A DNA stretch of 64,000 nt from Trochalopteron elliotii. Lineage: Eukaryota; Chordata; Aves; Passeriformes; Leiothrichidae. Both the position numbers and the translations under genes were made by a program. Numbering within the stretch: the first letter of the stretch is position 1; the number at the start of each line of letters is the position of its first letter. The notes under the pieces are model-generated. The model made no database searches and was not told the DNA's origin. It was given only the letters and a program-made list of their open reading frames with translations. Shown in pieces: positions 50,601-62,283 of this stretch. Location of the stretch: contig JANPWX010000449.1 in assembly GCA_024734555.1 (NCBI GenBank), forward strand, positions 5,483,066 through 5,547,065, in the 5' to 3' direction.

Positions 50601-53600
50601 TGGAAGGACCCGGACTCAGGTTTATGACATGTCCTAAGTGGGCAGTGCAGACAGGTGTGTCCTGCTGCAGTGTATTTATTCTGCAAATGGGACTCCCCGT
50701 GCTACAATCACTCATCATTAAATGTCTCTGTGCATCAGCTAAATAGCATGAGGATCACTGCTGTTTAAATCCTTCGATTGGTTTAACATTTCCTTCCCTA
50801 GGCAATCACTAAGAAATTATATCTAAAATATGAGGGCAAGCCGCAGAAAGGATCTCCAGGTCAGCAAATAAAGAACAACTGCCTAATGTCTCAGGGAAAC
50901 ATTCTTCTCCCTCTAAGATACTTGTACCACATAGCAGTAAAGCTATACTTCAGTTTGTCTTATGTCTTACCTACAGTAAGGCCCCAAAATAACATCACAC
51001 AGTCTTATCTCTATGCTGTCTGATGAAGGCAATGCCCTGAAATTTACCTTCTCTCATACCCTCTGGAAGTGAAAATTCAAAATTCTTATTCAAAGTAAGA
51101 CCGCTATGATATGGGTTGATTTAGGCATCTGTCATAGAGAAGACAAGACCTGCCCTTATCTGCACCCAGCTGGCTCCTGGCCCCAGAGCCCAGCCTCCCT
51201 CACAGAGGTGCCAGGAATCCTGCCATCCTGCCCCACCTCCTCTTGCACTCCCATAATAAGCCCCTGCTTTCCAGGCTGTAACCTTGGGGGCACATGGACC
51301 ATTTCTGTTGGGTCTGCCAAAGAGAACTCTGAGAAGTCAGCTGCTGTGAGCAACTTTTTATGTGGTACTTGCACCCAGAGAAAACAGCAAATCAGAGAAG
51401 TCTGGCTGCTGGCAGGTTGATACTGTATAAACAAGGTTTGCAGGGTGAGGCAGCTTCTTCTGTTAAACCATCTCACATGACAGTCAAAGTGAAAAAGCTA
51501 TCAGGAATGAGACTTTCCATCACATTGTCTAATGAATGATTTAAACTTAACACAAGTGGGCTTTTTTTTTAAGGTGGAAGCAATATCCAAACATACAAGC
51601 AAAGAAATTCCACAGCTCCCCATAAAATCAACATCTCCTCTTCCTGGACAAGAAATAAAAATAGCAACATGTTCTCTTTTAAAACAGAACTGTATCTGCT
51701 ACTATTTGTGCTTTACAAGTTCCTGTCCACAGCAGGAACCATCTCTCTGCTCTTCCCCCCACAATAAAGGACTCCTTACCTTCACTCTCATTCCTTCCTG
51801 CCAAAATGTCTGCACCCACCATTGCTCCCACACCCAGCAAACAGATGGCAACAGCAACAAAATGTATCAGTCTGTATCTTGCTCGGAGAATGAACCACGA
51901 CAAAGCCATCAGCACGGGAATCCCAAAACAGTCCAGGAGCTGTGTGTACAGAAAAAATGTTATTGAAATTAAAAATAAGTTAGAAACCCACCCCAAATCT
52001 GGACTGCAATATCCTGAAAGCAAATGCACAGGATCTTACTTTCAATCTTCAGATGTTAAGGAAACCTGCAGAGCAGCCTCAGTAGATTTAAGAGAGAGGT
52101 GAGATCCACATTTCACCATTAAAAGCATTTTGCAAGTGAAGGAGGAGCTGGAACAGGGGTCCACTTCCTCTAGGTAGAAAAGCACTGATTTAGGAACTCT
52201 TCTAATGATGGATCTAATCAATTTTTGCAGCTTCACAAATGAATGCTAGGATGTTGCTCTGAAACAGCATTGCTCCCCAGGGTTCCATGTACAAAAATAC
52301 AGAACTATTGATGGGTACAAGTAATCTGATTTTACATTGGTGTGACTGTGACAAGGACCTGACCCTGCAGTTTTGGGTTTGATGCTCTGACTAATCTTTC
52401 ATTTCTTTATTTTTTCTCTACATGTTTCTATGTATCTTTGCTTTGCTGTTAGACCCACCCACAGAATCACAGAACTGCTTGGATTGGGAGAGTCCTTAAA
52501 GTTCATCAAGTTCCAACCCTCCTGCTGTGGGCAGGGACACCTTCCACTCAACCACTCCAGCCTGGCCTTGGACACTTCCAAGGATCTTCTACCTATTCTC
52601 CTTTAATACAGGAAGCATCAAGAGTTAGCTGTGTACTTAATACAGAAGAATATACACTACTGTATACGTGCTAATCATAATTGGTTTAATATTTAATTGA
52701 ACAAAACAGATTTTGTTTCTGAATTTGTCGAAGGAAAGAAAAGGTGCATTTTCTCACCTGTCTCAGCAAAGTGCCACAGAACTACAGAAGGGAACAGCCT
52801 ACAGCAGAACATATAGTCAACTTCCCAAAGATTCCTCAGAAATTACTCACAAATGTCAGCCCTTAAAACTTGGCCTCTTGAAGCCCCAACAAAATATGTC
52901 CAGGTCAGCAGGACTGGGGCATCATCCCTGCAACCAAGACAAGAGCCCTTGGTTCTTAATGTTCATTTCCAGACTCTGCCTGCTTCAGTCCACCACTGCA
53001 GTTGACTTCTGTGCTGTGCCATTGTCCCCAAGGGCTTCAACCAAACTTGTAAACATTTTGATGATAAGTCTGGTTTTCCTTGTTCATAACTATACACAGT
53101 AAAGTCTTACAAGCACAGAGCTAAGAGCAGCTATTAAAGAATAAATCCTAACAGTGCCTCAAATGCTTCCATCTCTTTGTCTTTGCTCCTCGGATTGCCT
53201 CCAGCTTGTCCAGTTTGTAAAGTCTATCAAGTGTATAAGTACTTCTTCAGGCTGTACTATGAGACATTACAACTACCTGAGCCCCAGTATGTGATACCAA
53301 GCATTTCAATACAATTTTACACCATGGAAAATATTACACTGTGACTTTCTACCTTGTCACAGGTCTTGTGCTCTATCTTACCTTTAGTCTAGACTGAAGA
53401 AAACACTAACATTTCCTTCAAATTTGACTGTTTTGACTAGTACCAAACAACAAGAAATACTACAAGCATTAGAAAGCAAAATTTTTACCCCTCTGGTGGT
53501 CAATACCTCCTCTACTAATAAGTAAGCTTTCACTTCCCAATAACTGAGATGTTAGCATGTAGCCTTCCAACCTCCCAGTAGTTTTTCAACTCAAAGAGAA

Positions 53601-56600
53601 AGAGTAGAAACCCTTTAAAAAACATCTTAATTAGGATGTAAGAGAGTAGCACATAATGAGCTAGAAACTCTTTCAGTAATGCCAGATGGGGAATAGCTGC
53701 ATCCAGACCAAAAACACACTGTAGAACCACAGCACTACAGTTAGAGGACTTGCAGCCAGGACAGAGAGGCACCAAATGATGAAGAACATGCTCTGGTAAT
53801 CTGCTCCGGGAGACAATTACCCTCAATTACAGACAGATGGAATCACATTTCCAGCTACTGGATCTTACCTTCCCTTCATCTAGTACATTACAGAGCTCTT
53901 CTATACAGGATCAAGATCAAAGAGGTGCAAAGCAGATGTAATATCACGATGAATTGTGTCAATGGAACAAATTAAAAGAATAAAGTTTATTTATTGAGGG
54001 TTTACAACATTACAGCAGTACTGTGGCACTGACTACTATTTCCAGTAGAGCCTCTTCAAACTCTCATCTTATTCAATCCTAGCCTGTATTTTTAACACGG
54101 GAGGGGAAAAAACCAGATAATCTGGTGATTTGATTTACAAATATTTTGACTCAAGCCATGCTTTGGCCACACTGTTTATAGGAGGTTTTAAAAGTAGGGT
54201 AAATTATTAAAAGATGCTTTAATATATGGTTAATAAATTACCATAGACAGTTGGAGGTCATTGGTTTGCTTATAATTGCCAGCTTCAGACAGCTTTGTAA
54301 GCAAGAAAGCTCAACTGCTAATCCTGCTCATTCCCCACAAGACTCCCTCAGGGCAGTCTGCAGCTGAGCCCCAGGGGCTCATCCTATATTTTCTCCTATT
54401 TAGGCTAGCACTCTTCCATCAGCTGACAATCTGTCAATAGTTACCTGAAAAACATTTCTATCTGAATGACCACTTCCCTGGGGAGCCTGTTCCAGCGCCC
54501 AAACACCCTCTGAGTGAAAAGCCTTTTCTTGATATCCAACCTGAACCTCTCCTGACTCAGCTTCATGCCATAATAGGTGGTCAAACTGCAGCACAGTCAA
54601 GTCTTGCCACAGAAAAAAAGGACACTGGCAGCAAGGAGTATCCTGGCACTGCCTCAGCCACAGCCAAACAATTCAGTTGTGGACCAAAGTCTTCTTCTGT
54701 ATTTACCAAGAAATGACAGCTGCCATCCCACTGTTATCACCTTAAAAATCTCCAAACCCCTCCTGTAAAATGCTATTTGGTATCTGATATCTAAAGGGAA
54801 ACCAGTTCTGCCTCTGTGTGTGTATGTGAGAAAATACATGGAAGTTCCTTGCTGAGCTGAAAAAAACTTATCTTTGAAGTTACATTTCATAGTGGTGAGC
54901 TGAAGCTCCAGCCAGCCAGCATTTTAACAATGATTACACTGCATTTGGGAAGGTGCCATAAACCCTTGTGCTGTTTTTATGGTCCCTGGGCATCCACTCA
55001 CAGCCAGTACTGCAGACAGGCCATCATCAGGCTCTGAACCACATGCACTGATGTAGGTGCAAAATTGCTTGCCAACAACAAAAAGAAAATGCCTTGCACT
55101 AGAGCAAATCACAGGCTTTTGTTGTGTTGGATTTTTTTTCCTGTATCTCATTTCCGGCAATGGTGAGAAACTGGTGACTTCAGAAAATGGGCAAGAAACC
55201 TCAGGGCAAGAGGCAATGGCAGCAAAATTAGTTACTGAACTGACACAAAGCAGCATCAGTCACAAGGTTGCCACAAGGGAAAAAGGCTCAGAAAATGCTT
55301 GAGTTTTTGCCAACTGGACAGGACAATCTATTATATCTATTCTTAATTTTTATGAAAGAAATCATGGGAACAGCTTTACTACTTCTGAGAATTTGGATCA
55401 AAGTCCTGGCTTGTTCAGCTGTGAAGTATAAGGTCTAACAGTGTCTCACTTAGCAGCTTAACTTGATCTTGAGACTGAAACAAGTCACTCTTAAACCTCC
55501 TATTTCTTAGGGATTATTTCTAAGGAGATTAAAGACCTAATGAGTCTTAACACATAAGTATGAAGTGGAAATGTGACAAAACAACCCAAGAGACACAACC
55601 GGTCTTCACCACTGCAAAGAAAATTTACTGCAGTTCTCTAAAGGGAGCTCAGACTGCAGGAACTTTTGCTTTACAGGTAATTCTCTTAAATATTAACCCC
55701 TATTACTTTGACTTAGTATAACACTGACACCTAAACACTCCTTTCCAACTAACAGCCAAGTCTTCATGTTACTTTTTTTTTTCTTTTTTATTCAGGTAAG
55801 TGGGTCATGACCCCAGCCACAGATCCCTGCCACTGGTAACAGCAGTGGGCACACTCCCTACTTGCTCATGCACCATCCTCCCCATGTTCCCACAGCAGCT
55901 GTGAAGTCACACAGTGAGTTAACTTGGGCCTGACACAGCTCACTAACAGTACAGCCAAAAGCAGGGTTACTCCCACTTAGCTCAGTGTTCTGAAGCAATT
56001 TGTTCAAGAAAACTGGTCCTGCAAGCTCAGGAGACTGCAGCTGGAGGCAGGAGGAAAGCACTGACTCTTCCAGCAGCTTTTGTCCATTTAGGATGACAGA
56101 AACCCCAGCTTTAGCCCTTCTGTTTATAGAGCTTTTTCAGAACACAAGATTTTTCCCAGTGCAGCAATGCAGCATCAAGCACTGGTGCTGCAGAGGATGT
56201 CTTCTATTGCTTTATTTGTGCTGACCTTCCTTTCATCTCTTCCAGAGAGGGGCCTGAACTGCCACATCCAAAAGCCACAAGGCTGGTTCCTCACTGCATG
56301 GGCAGCAACACCAGCTGACATTCAGTGTCCTCAGAGGTGGGGTTACATCTCACAAAGCCTCCTGCAGCTTCTAGGACTAGGCAAGAGATCCACCTCACTG
56401 TCATCAGCAAGAACCTGCACTGAGTGACTGTTATCTGGTCATAAATCTTTATTTTGTGTCAGGAGAAAAAACTGAGTGGATGTCAGCAAACTCTTAGAAG
56501 TGCTTTTATCAAAATAATTAGGGTTCAACTCAAGAGCTGGCACAGGGTTATACCAGCCAATCTTCTCTGATTCCTGGAAAGGTTATTCATGATACAGGAT

Positions 56601-57585
56601 GCTCTTCCCTGTACTGCAGAGAGAAAATAGATAGTGGAAAGTTCTTTTCAGGCTTAAATAGCTTCCATGTCTGTGCTATGAGTCTCATTTTAGAAACCAG
56701 TCCAAAACTGCAATAAAAGCAACAGTTCAAAAAGAGATATCAGTCCTTACCTGCACACTTGTGAGGGTTGTATATTGGTAGGCTTTTACAACCACATAAT
56801 TGGCTTCAACATCAACCAGTCCCAAAAAAATATACTTCCACCACCTCTGTTTCAGAATCTGCCAAAGACTGTCACTGCCTGTTGAGAAGAAAGCAGCAAT
56901 CAATATGTGCTTCTTTCCAACCAAATGTTGCACGGGAATTTTGCTTTTTAGAAGCATAAATAATACCAAGGTTGACTTTGCCTGTCCCTGCTTAAGATAC
57001 AATACCAGGAAACACAGCCTGGGAGGAGATGATGCAAATGGTGAAAAGCACAGAAATTCTTTCACATGAAGAAAAACACAGCAAGACTAGAGTTGTCTAA
57101 AGAGTAAATTAGTAAGAACAGGAGGAATACTAAATAGCCTCTGGTAACAAAGTGTGTTACAATAAAACTTCTTTTTCCTAATATAACAGAGGACTTCAAA
57201 CCAAAGAGTACAAAAATCTAAACAGATATGACATTCTACCAAATTAAATGCACATTTAAGCTGTGAAGTTAATTTCCATGTGTTGCTATAAAGCAGGAAC
57301 TTTTAAAACCAGGATGACTATTGAGGTCTTTATTTTCAAATTCTGAAAGGAAAATGTAGAAAGAGACAAAAAAGATGAACCAGAATCTCCCACCCCATAT
57401 TTCACATACCAGTCCTAAATGCCAGCATTGTTGTATAAACTAGAAGCAGCAAAACATAGTTGATGAAACTTTGCAACATTGGAGTTCTCACTTGGTATTT
57501 TTCTGCCAGGTACTGGCTTGTAACAGCAGTCCCACAGATAAACAAGGAGACCAACTGGCCCAGAATTATAGTTTTCCAAATATGC
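44453..57585 (-). CDS. SLC35F2: SLC35F2, solute carrier 35 family F member 2 (seven of eight coding exons)
   Basis: This gene encodes a multi-pass transporter of the drug/metabolite transporter superfamily, SLC35F family. The human protein sits largely at the plasma membrane, imports the drug YM155, and has more recently been reported to carry queuine and queuosine. Seven exons (57585-57410, 56878-56751, 51939-51780, 50193-50037, 49253-49201, 48600-48446, 44671-44453) join with matching phases and GT-AG borders into 348 codons ending TAA. Landmarks match the human protein throughout: [92 protein letters not shown]. The hydrophobic pattern is consistent with ten TM helices. The first base of 57585 completes a codon begun in an upstream exon, so the protein start is missing from the readable sequence. 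Human SLC35F2 has about 374 residues, leaving roughly 35 for that exon. No frameshift or internal stop is seen. Confidence 0.96.
46201..46269. repeat. T-rich low-complexity tract
   Basis: Runs of T of up to about 17 interrupted by short G/C groups. On the minus (SLC35F2 sense) strand this is an A-rich tract. Confidence 0.8.
47025..47059. promoter_or_regulatory. Cluster of four AGATAA (GATA) motifs
   Basis: Within 35 bp there are four exact AGATAA sites: minus at 47025-47030, plus at 47032-47037, plus at 47044-47049 and minus at 47054-47059. The first pair forms the palindrome TTATCTCAGATAA. It lies in SLC35F2 intron 7. Clustered GATA sites are typical of enhancers, but activity is inferred. 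Confidence 0.45.
48446..48600 (-). CDS. SLC35F2: SLC35F2 coding exon 7
   Basis: 155 bp: 2 bases complete Ala, followed by 51 codons ending on AAG. Acceptor TTTTGTAG, donor GTGAGT at 48445-48440. It encodes [20 protein letters not shown], then [19 protein letters not shown] and [12 protein letters not shown]. The [12 protein letters not shown] segment is among the most conserved parts of the SLC35F family. Confidence 0.95.
48601..50036 (-). other. SLC35F2: SLC35F2 introns 6 and 5 (with exon 6 between)
   Basis: Intron 6 (48601-49200, 600 bp) and intron 5 (49254-50036, 783 bp) flank the 53-bp exon 6. Both are AT-rich. No repeats or RNA genes were recognised. Confidence 0.85.
49201..49253 (-). 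CDS. SLC35F2: SLC35F2 coding exon 6 (53 bp)
   Basis: A very short exon: 1 base completes Leu, then 17 codons, then 1 base. Acceptor CTCTAG, donor GTATGT at 49200-49195. It encodes [17 protein letters not shown], matching the human loop segment IVEYKDIASIHWDWKI in length and pattern. Only this boundary choice preserves phase with both neighbours. Confidence 0.93.
50037..50193 (-). CDS. SLC35F2: SLC35F2 coding exon 5
   Basis: 157 bp, 2 + 51 codons + 2. Acceptor TGTACAG, donor GTAAGG at 50036-50031. It encodes [37 protein letters not shown] and [15 protein letters not shown]. The human protein has Cys where this one has Ser in SNVSEE. This exon lacks an ATG early enough to be noticed by simple frame searches but is fully conserved. 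Confidence 0.95.
50194..51779 (-). other. SLC35F2: SLC35F2 intron 4
   Basis: 1.59 kb. Only chance frames (51106-51476 on both strands) and no recognised repeat. Confidence 0.85.
51780..51939 (-). CDS. SLC35F2: SLC35F2 coding exon 4
   Basis: 160 bp, beginning on a whole codon and ending with one extra base. Acceptor TACACACAG, donor GTAAGG at 51779-51774. It encodes [38 protein letters not shown] and [20 protein letters not shown] loop residues. The NESEGK loop at the exon end diverges from the human sequence, as loops do. Confidence 0.95.
52460..52591 (-). mobile_element. CR1 LINE short 3' fragment
   Basis: The plus strand reads 'acagaatcacagaactgcttggattgggag', 'gttcatcaagttccaaccctcctgctgtgggcagggacaccttcc' and 'ccagcctggccttggacacttccaaggatc', the reverse complement of a CR1 3' end. 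It is truncated to about 130 bp and lies in SLC35F2 intron 3 in the same orientation as the gene. Confidence 0.9.
54460..54575 (-). mobile_element. CR1 LINE fragment
   Basis: The plus strand shows 'cttccctggggagcctgttccagcgcccaaacaccctctgagtgaa' and 'cttgatatccaacctgaacctctcctgac', CR1 reverse-complement landmarks. Edges are uncertain. Similarity may extend to about 54600. Confidence 0.75.
56751..56878 (-). CDS. SLC35F2: SLC35F2 coding exon 3
   Basis: 128 bp: 2 bases complete a Gly codon begun in exon 2, followed by 42 codons ending on CAG. Acceptor CAACAG, donor GTAAGG at 56750-56745. It encodes [19 protein letters not shown] and the highly conserved [19 protein letters not shown]. The intron on its 5' side is only 531 bp. 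Confidence 0.95.
56879..57409 (-). other. SLC35F2: SLC35F2 intron 2
   Basis: 531 bp, AT-rich, no repeat or other feature recognised. The frame of exon 3 happens to read on into it upstream. Confidence 0.85.
57410..57585 (-). CDS. SLC35F2: SLC35F2 coding exon 2
   Basis: 176 bp: 1 base finishing a split codon (TG|G, Trp, expected), 58 codons, then 1 base. Acceptor TTCACAG at its 5' side and donor GTATGT at 57409-57404. It encodes the start of the first membrane helix, [14 protein letters not shown], then [17 protein letters not shown] and the second helix [19 protein letters not shown]. It is the first exon visible. The reading frame has no ATG before its first conserved residues, so it cannot be the initiating exon. 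Confidence 0.95.
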
Positions 57586-58099
57586 CTGTGAACATAAAAG
57601 ACAAAACAGAAAGCTTAGAATTAAACATTCAAGTTTCTAAAAAAATATTTGCTAGTTTCACAGGGGAAATGCCATTTTTTTAGACTGACACTTTATTCTT
57701 TTTCTACTCCCTACCAATATTGCCCTGACCTACAGGTAAGCAGGGTTTTGTGTATGCAGAAGGTCTAGTCTGACCTCAGGACAGCCACGTGAGAAGAGAG
57801 GCCAGTTCAAACCACCAACCACAGAGACTGCAGCTACTTGCAAGGATCTTCAAACAGGTCACCTGAGCAAGCTCTACCCAATAACAGGCCCTATTCTTAT
57901 TGAGCAGGTTTTGAGTTAAATCCTTTGTCCTCCACTGAATTCCATCCCGACTTTGGTCAACAAAGATCTACAACATGGAGATAGATAAAGTACAACTACC
58001 TTCAGGTTTGTCTGAGACCTGAGTTTTAGTGAGCTCAGACCTTAAGATGAGCAGTGCTAAAGAAACACAAAAGTATTAATGATAAAACCAAAAGACAGC

Positions 58100-58282
58100 T
58101 CAGTTTGGAAGGATCGTGAAAGATCACCTGCCCCAACCTTTCATGGAGGGAGCCTCGATGAGACTAGTGCCCTGTCCAGTTGTATCTTGCAAACCTCCAG
58201 TGATGGGGACTCCACAACATCCCTGTGGAGGTCGTTCCAGTGATTGCTTGTTCTCACCTTAAAATAAATGTTTCTCATAATA
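58100..58282 (-). mobile_element. CR1 LINE fragment
   Basis: The plus strand includes 'gtgccctgtccagttgtatcttgcaaacctccagtgatggggactcc' and 'atccctgtggaggtcgttccagtgattgcttgttctcacc', matching the reverse complement of a divergent CR1 subfamily. It is in the same orientation as SLC35F2. Confidence 0.75.
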
Positions 58283-58321
58283 AAAATTATTATAGTTAAT
58301 TCTTATTGTGGATTTTTCAGT

Positions 58322-58342
58322 TCTATTACATCATGTAATAGA
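58322..58342. repeat. 21-bp near-perfect palindrome
   Basis: TCTATTACAT (58322-58331) and ATGTAATAGA (58333-58342) are exact reverse complements around a single C. Confidence 0.85.
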
Positions 58343-61300
58343 TCATCCATTCCTGAGGATGGAATTAAGAATGCATTTTGGGTAAGATCATGTTTGCATT
58401 TACAGCTCTTCTTAAGTCCCACGCACAGCCAGCAAGGAAAAAAAAAAGTAAAAAAAAGCTCATGTTCTTGTAGTAGCAATTCTTCACCTAATGTAAGATG
58501 AATATTCCAGATGTTCCCAGACAAACAGGAGCATGTAACTCCATGTCTTTTTTTTTTCCAGCTTGCTCTTTCTTCTGCCATTGGAGCTATGCAGATTTGT
58601 ACCACCCCAGTCTCTGTACATGCACAATATACAGTGACAGGAGTTCAGCCCTGTGCTGCCTGTACAGGTCTGCTAAGTTCACATTTAATCTGTTTACTCT
58701 GAAGACTACTGATGACAATTTAACTGTCTGCACAACTGGTTAATTTGTTTCCACTCAAATTAATCAAGCAAGGGAAGAAAAGACCCTATTACGATCCTGC
58801 ACCTACCCTGTGCCCACATCTCTCCACGCTGACTTCTGGCAGGACACCCATGTGTCAGGCACAACACCTGGGAGTAACACTGGCTGTTTTCCCCAGGTGG
58901 GGGACTTCAATGCAGTAAACACCAGCTCACCCTGCTGTGCTGTGCAATCCAGCTGCCAGGCAATGAGAACGGTGTGTTCGACAATGCTAAACCCAACTAC
59001 AATCAATCCCTCCTTTTGGAAGAGAGGCATTTTCCTTGCACAGTCTCTAATGCACCTGCATGAATCCTGTTTTCAGTTCAGCCTGACACCAAGCTCTTCT
59101 GACTTTAAAAATGCTGCTGGGCACATTTTTTTCTCCAAGTCTATTCTGATGAGACAGCAAATCTCTACAAAGTCCAACCATGCTGTACTTCTAAGAGATT
59201 TGAACCCCATGCTTTACAGCTTGCTTTGCCAATCCCAGGAATGGTGCACATTCACACATGATTATATATCACGTGACAATCTTGTAAGGTACTATCCAGT
59301 CTCATCTGAGTAACTCTTACTGGTGTGTGAAAGAAAAATATTCTCATTTCTAAACAGATTTCTAAAATACATATTGGGGGGTGGTGGGTGGTTTTCATTA
59401 AAAATAGCAGAAAAATTTGAAGCTACGTCACTTCTGTTATATTTTAACTGATTTCTTTTTAATTTCTTTATATTCTGGTCAATGGTCTGATTGTGCTATT
59501 TAGTGAACAAATCAGACACTGGCTAATTATTCTGGCTGATGCAGAAATATCTTTTTATGGTCCTGTAAAGAATTTAATCAGCTGCCATTAGAACAAATAT
59601 GACATAGGTTAGCTAAAATTTCAAGCAGGTATGGATGAGGATTCCAGCTTGTCCTGTGCTAGCCCTGTGAACTCCGGCTTTTTTGCAGCACGTAAAATTA
59701 CAGAAAAACCACTGAAATTCAAAGGAAGATACACTATAGTGAACAACATACAAAAATGTGGTTTCAGGCATTTAAAAAAATACACGTATACTTTTTATTA
59801 TTCAAATAAAAATTCTTGCTTCAAACTAGCAGAAAAGTTTTTCTTCTTCACCATCAGCACATGAGGAACACAGAAAGCCTTTAGCAAGTTAATGGACTAA
59901 ACTCACCCTGCACTTGGACTAGCTGGGAGGAGAGTGTGGAGGTAGGGATCAGACATGAATAGCGGCATGACTGGGCAAAACTGCTCCAATTTTACTGGAG
60001 CAAAGCCTGTGTGCTGCACAAAATGAACTGCACTTGTCAATATGCTACCAGAAGAGGTTAAAGCTTCTTTGCCTGGCAGAAGCCCTGATCTGGACACATA
60101 CTCCCCTTCACCCACCTCCTGGGTTTGCCACAGAGAGGGGCAGAAGCATAGGCAATACCACCCCACAAGCTTGTTTAAGGAGGTTCATTAAACCTGGACT
60201 TCTGTGTGGTAGGGCTTTAAACATTTTTGTCAAGGATATGAGTTGCAAGGGGCAACTTTGCTCCTCCCAAGCTACAGCACCTTCTCTACACCAAAGGCCT
60301 GGACTCTACTTGCAGGGTTCTGGCAAACTGGACAGCAACCATGTTTCAATGAGAGGCTAAAATGGGGAAAACCTGCTGCCATTCGAATTTGTTAACAATT
60401 GACCTGTTTCAACCATCATTTACTGAAGACAGGACAGACCCACCTGTTCTCTTGCAGTGGAGTAACTCCACTGTGTTGATCTTCAGCTTTGCTAATAACC
60501 AAATTTCCCCAGTTTAAAGTACCTAAGGAATTAGCTCCTTGCATTTCTGCATTTGGGAAGAGAGGCAGGCCCATAACCTCCAGAACTGTTTGCTTTGTAG
60601 TTACAGCCTTAGAAATCATTGCTATTTAGTTAATACACGTCTTAGCAGTGCTACAGAGTTTACTTCTACGGTAACAAAGGCATCTGACAAAGCAAGCAGG
60701 CATCATCACAGCCCATGCCCTTCTCTGTTTTTATCTATTTTAATTCAGGGTTTTTTTTCTTGCCTGAACAATTCAAAATGTTAACATCGAAAAACACACA
60801 GAAAGACTTACTCTACCAACAGTGGAAAGCTGCCCTCAAAAAATGTCTTCTGTGAATCCCAATGCTCCATACCTGGCAGCTTTCTCAGTAAAGTAACAGC
60901 CTCTTGCCCTGACTGCTCCCCAATGCCAGCTGGAATCCTCAGCAGGAAGCAGCAATGGTTTCCCCTCACACCATTTGCCAAAGCGTCAAAAACTAACTTC
61001 TTCAAACTGAGAAGACATCACCATGCTCCTGGCATGATGCACTGGTCTCATAGCTTATCTTAAAAATATTTTTGATCCTCTGCAAAACTTGAGAGCAAAC
61101 TTTAAATCCTACTGCTTGCATTTTGCAAGGCAATTTCTTCTGAGAAAAGTGCTTTAAAGACACAAGTTTCCATTCATTTTGGTATTGATGAGTATTGATG
61201 ACAGTGGCTTTCTTATTAATAATTGATCAGTTTTTGAAATATATTAATAATTAACTTTTCCACACGAGAACTTAATCCTCTATGGTATTTTGGGGTTTTT

Positions 61301-62163
61301 TTAATGCATTGGAAAGGACTAATTCACTTTGGAGTCTCAGATGATTCAAGGTAAGTGGTCTGAATAGCCCTTTTGTTTTATAGTTGGGAGGAGGGGCTAT
61401 TGTTGGCTTTTAATGCTTGGTAGCAAGCTACTAAGTAATTACTCTTCCTGTCCCTTCAGCCACCCTATCTTAGCTACCTTTATCTATGGCTTTGAGCAAA
61501 ACTTAAGTCATTCTGGGACTTTTTAGAGCATGAAAGTTTTCCACAAATCAGTCTAAAGTGAACACTGAACAATGTGCAGCTCTCAACATCATGAGAAACT
61601 CAGGCTGCCTTTCCTTGGCTCCATGTGAAATGCAGAATGAAAAATACACCAAGACATTAAAATACAATCAGAGTCTATATCAGAGGAAGCTAAAGAAAAT
61701 TTAACAAGAACACAGTAACAATTTTACTGGCAATTAGTTAACTAAATCCTGTAATTTTAATGTGAATTTATAACTTACAATAAATACAGCTTTTCAAATA
61801 TTCATTTTATTTACACCACCCATCTAATATTGACATGGCAAAGCCTGGCAACACTGTTCACATAGAGAGTTTACTTGCACTTAGCTTTAACTACTGAACC
61901 CTTCCTAAACAGGGGGGGAAGAGACCGCTTTAATTTCAATAATCTCACTTTTCATGCTAGTGGTTAAGGGAAAATGCAGGTTCAGACCGAACCCATATTG
62001 CAACATAATTAGTAATTAACTAAGAACAACAGAACATATTTTTAAGAACTAACACCATCAGAAGTTAGTTTTTCCATGTTCTGCTTTGAAACTGACATCA
62101 ATTTAATTGGCAAAAGGTAAGAAACAGAAAAGCACCAGAAATATATTTTCTAATGGTTCTACT

Positions 62164-62283
62164 AAAAAAACCCAAACAAACAAAAAAAAACCCAAAAACA
62201 CCCAAACACACAAAAAAAAAACCCCAAAAAAAACAACCAAACAAAAAAAACAACAACAACAACAAAAAAACAACCCACAACCA
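62164..62283. repeat. 120-nt tract of only A and C
   Basis: No G or T occurs between 62164 and 62283. The tract mixes A runs with CCC, CAAA and (CAA)n units, including four consecutive CAA at 62250-62262. On the sense strand of SLC35F2 it is a pure U/G tract. Frames of 60-66 codons made of Lys, Asn, Thr, Pro and Gln through it are artefacts. Confidence 0.95.

Larger units (their letters stand above)
51940..56750 (-). other. SLC35F2: SLC35F2 intron 3
   Basis: 4.8 kb, the largest intron bounded on both sides by visible exons. It contains two CR1 fragments, both in the sense direction of the gene (52460-52591 and about 54460-54575). The rest is single-copy. Confidence 0.85.

Noticed and set aside
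59903..60166. Possible SLC35F2 first exon (minus strand, ends at a good donor, GCAGG|GTGAGT)
   Set aside because: It ends in the wrong phase for exon 2 and its peptide (ending LPASPSAG) does not resemble SLC35F2. A non-coding exon cannot be excluded.
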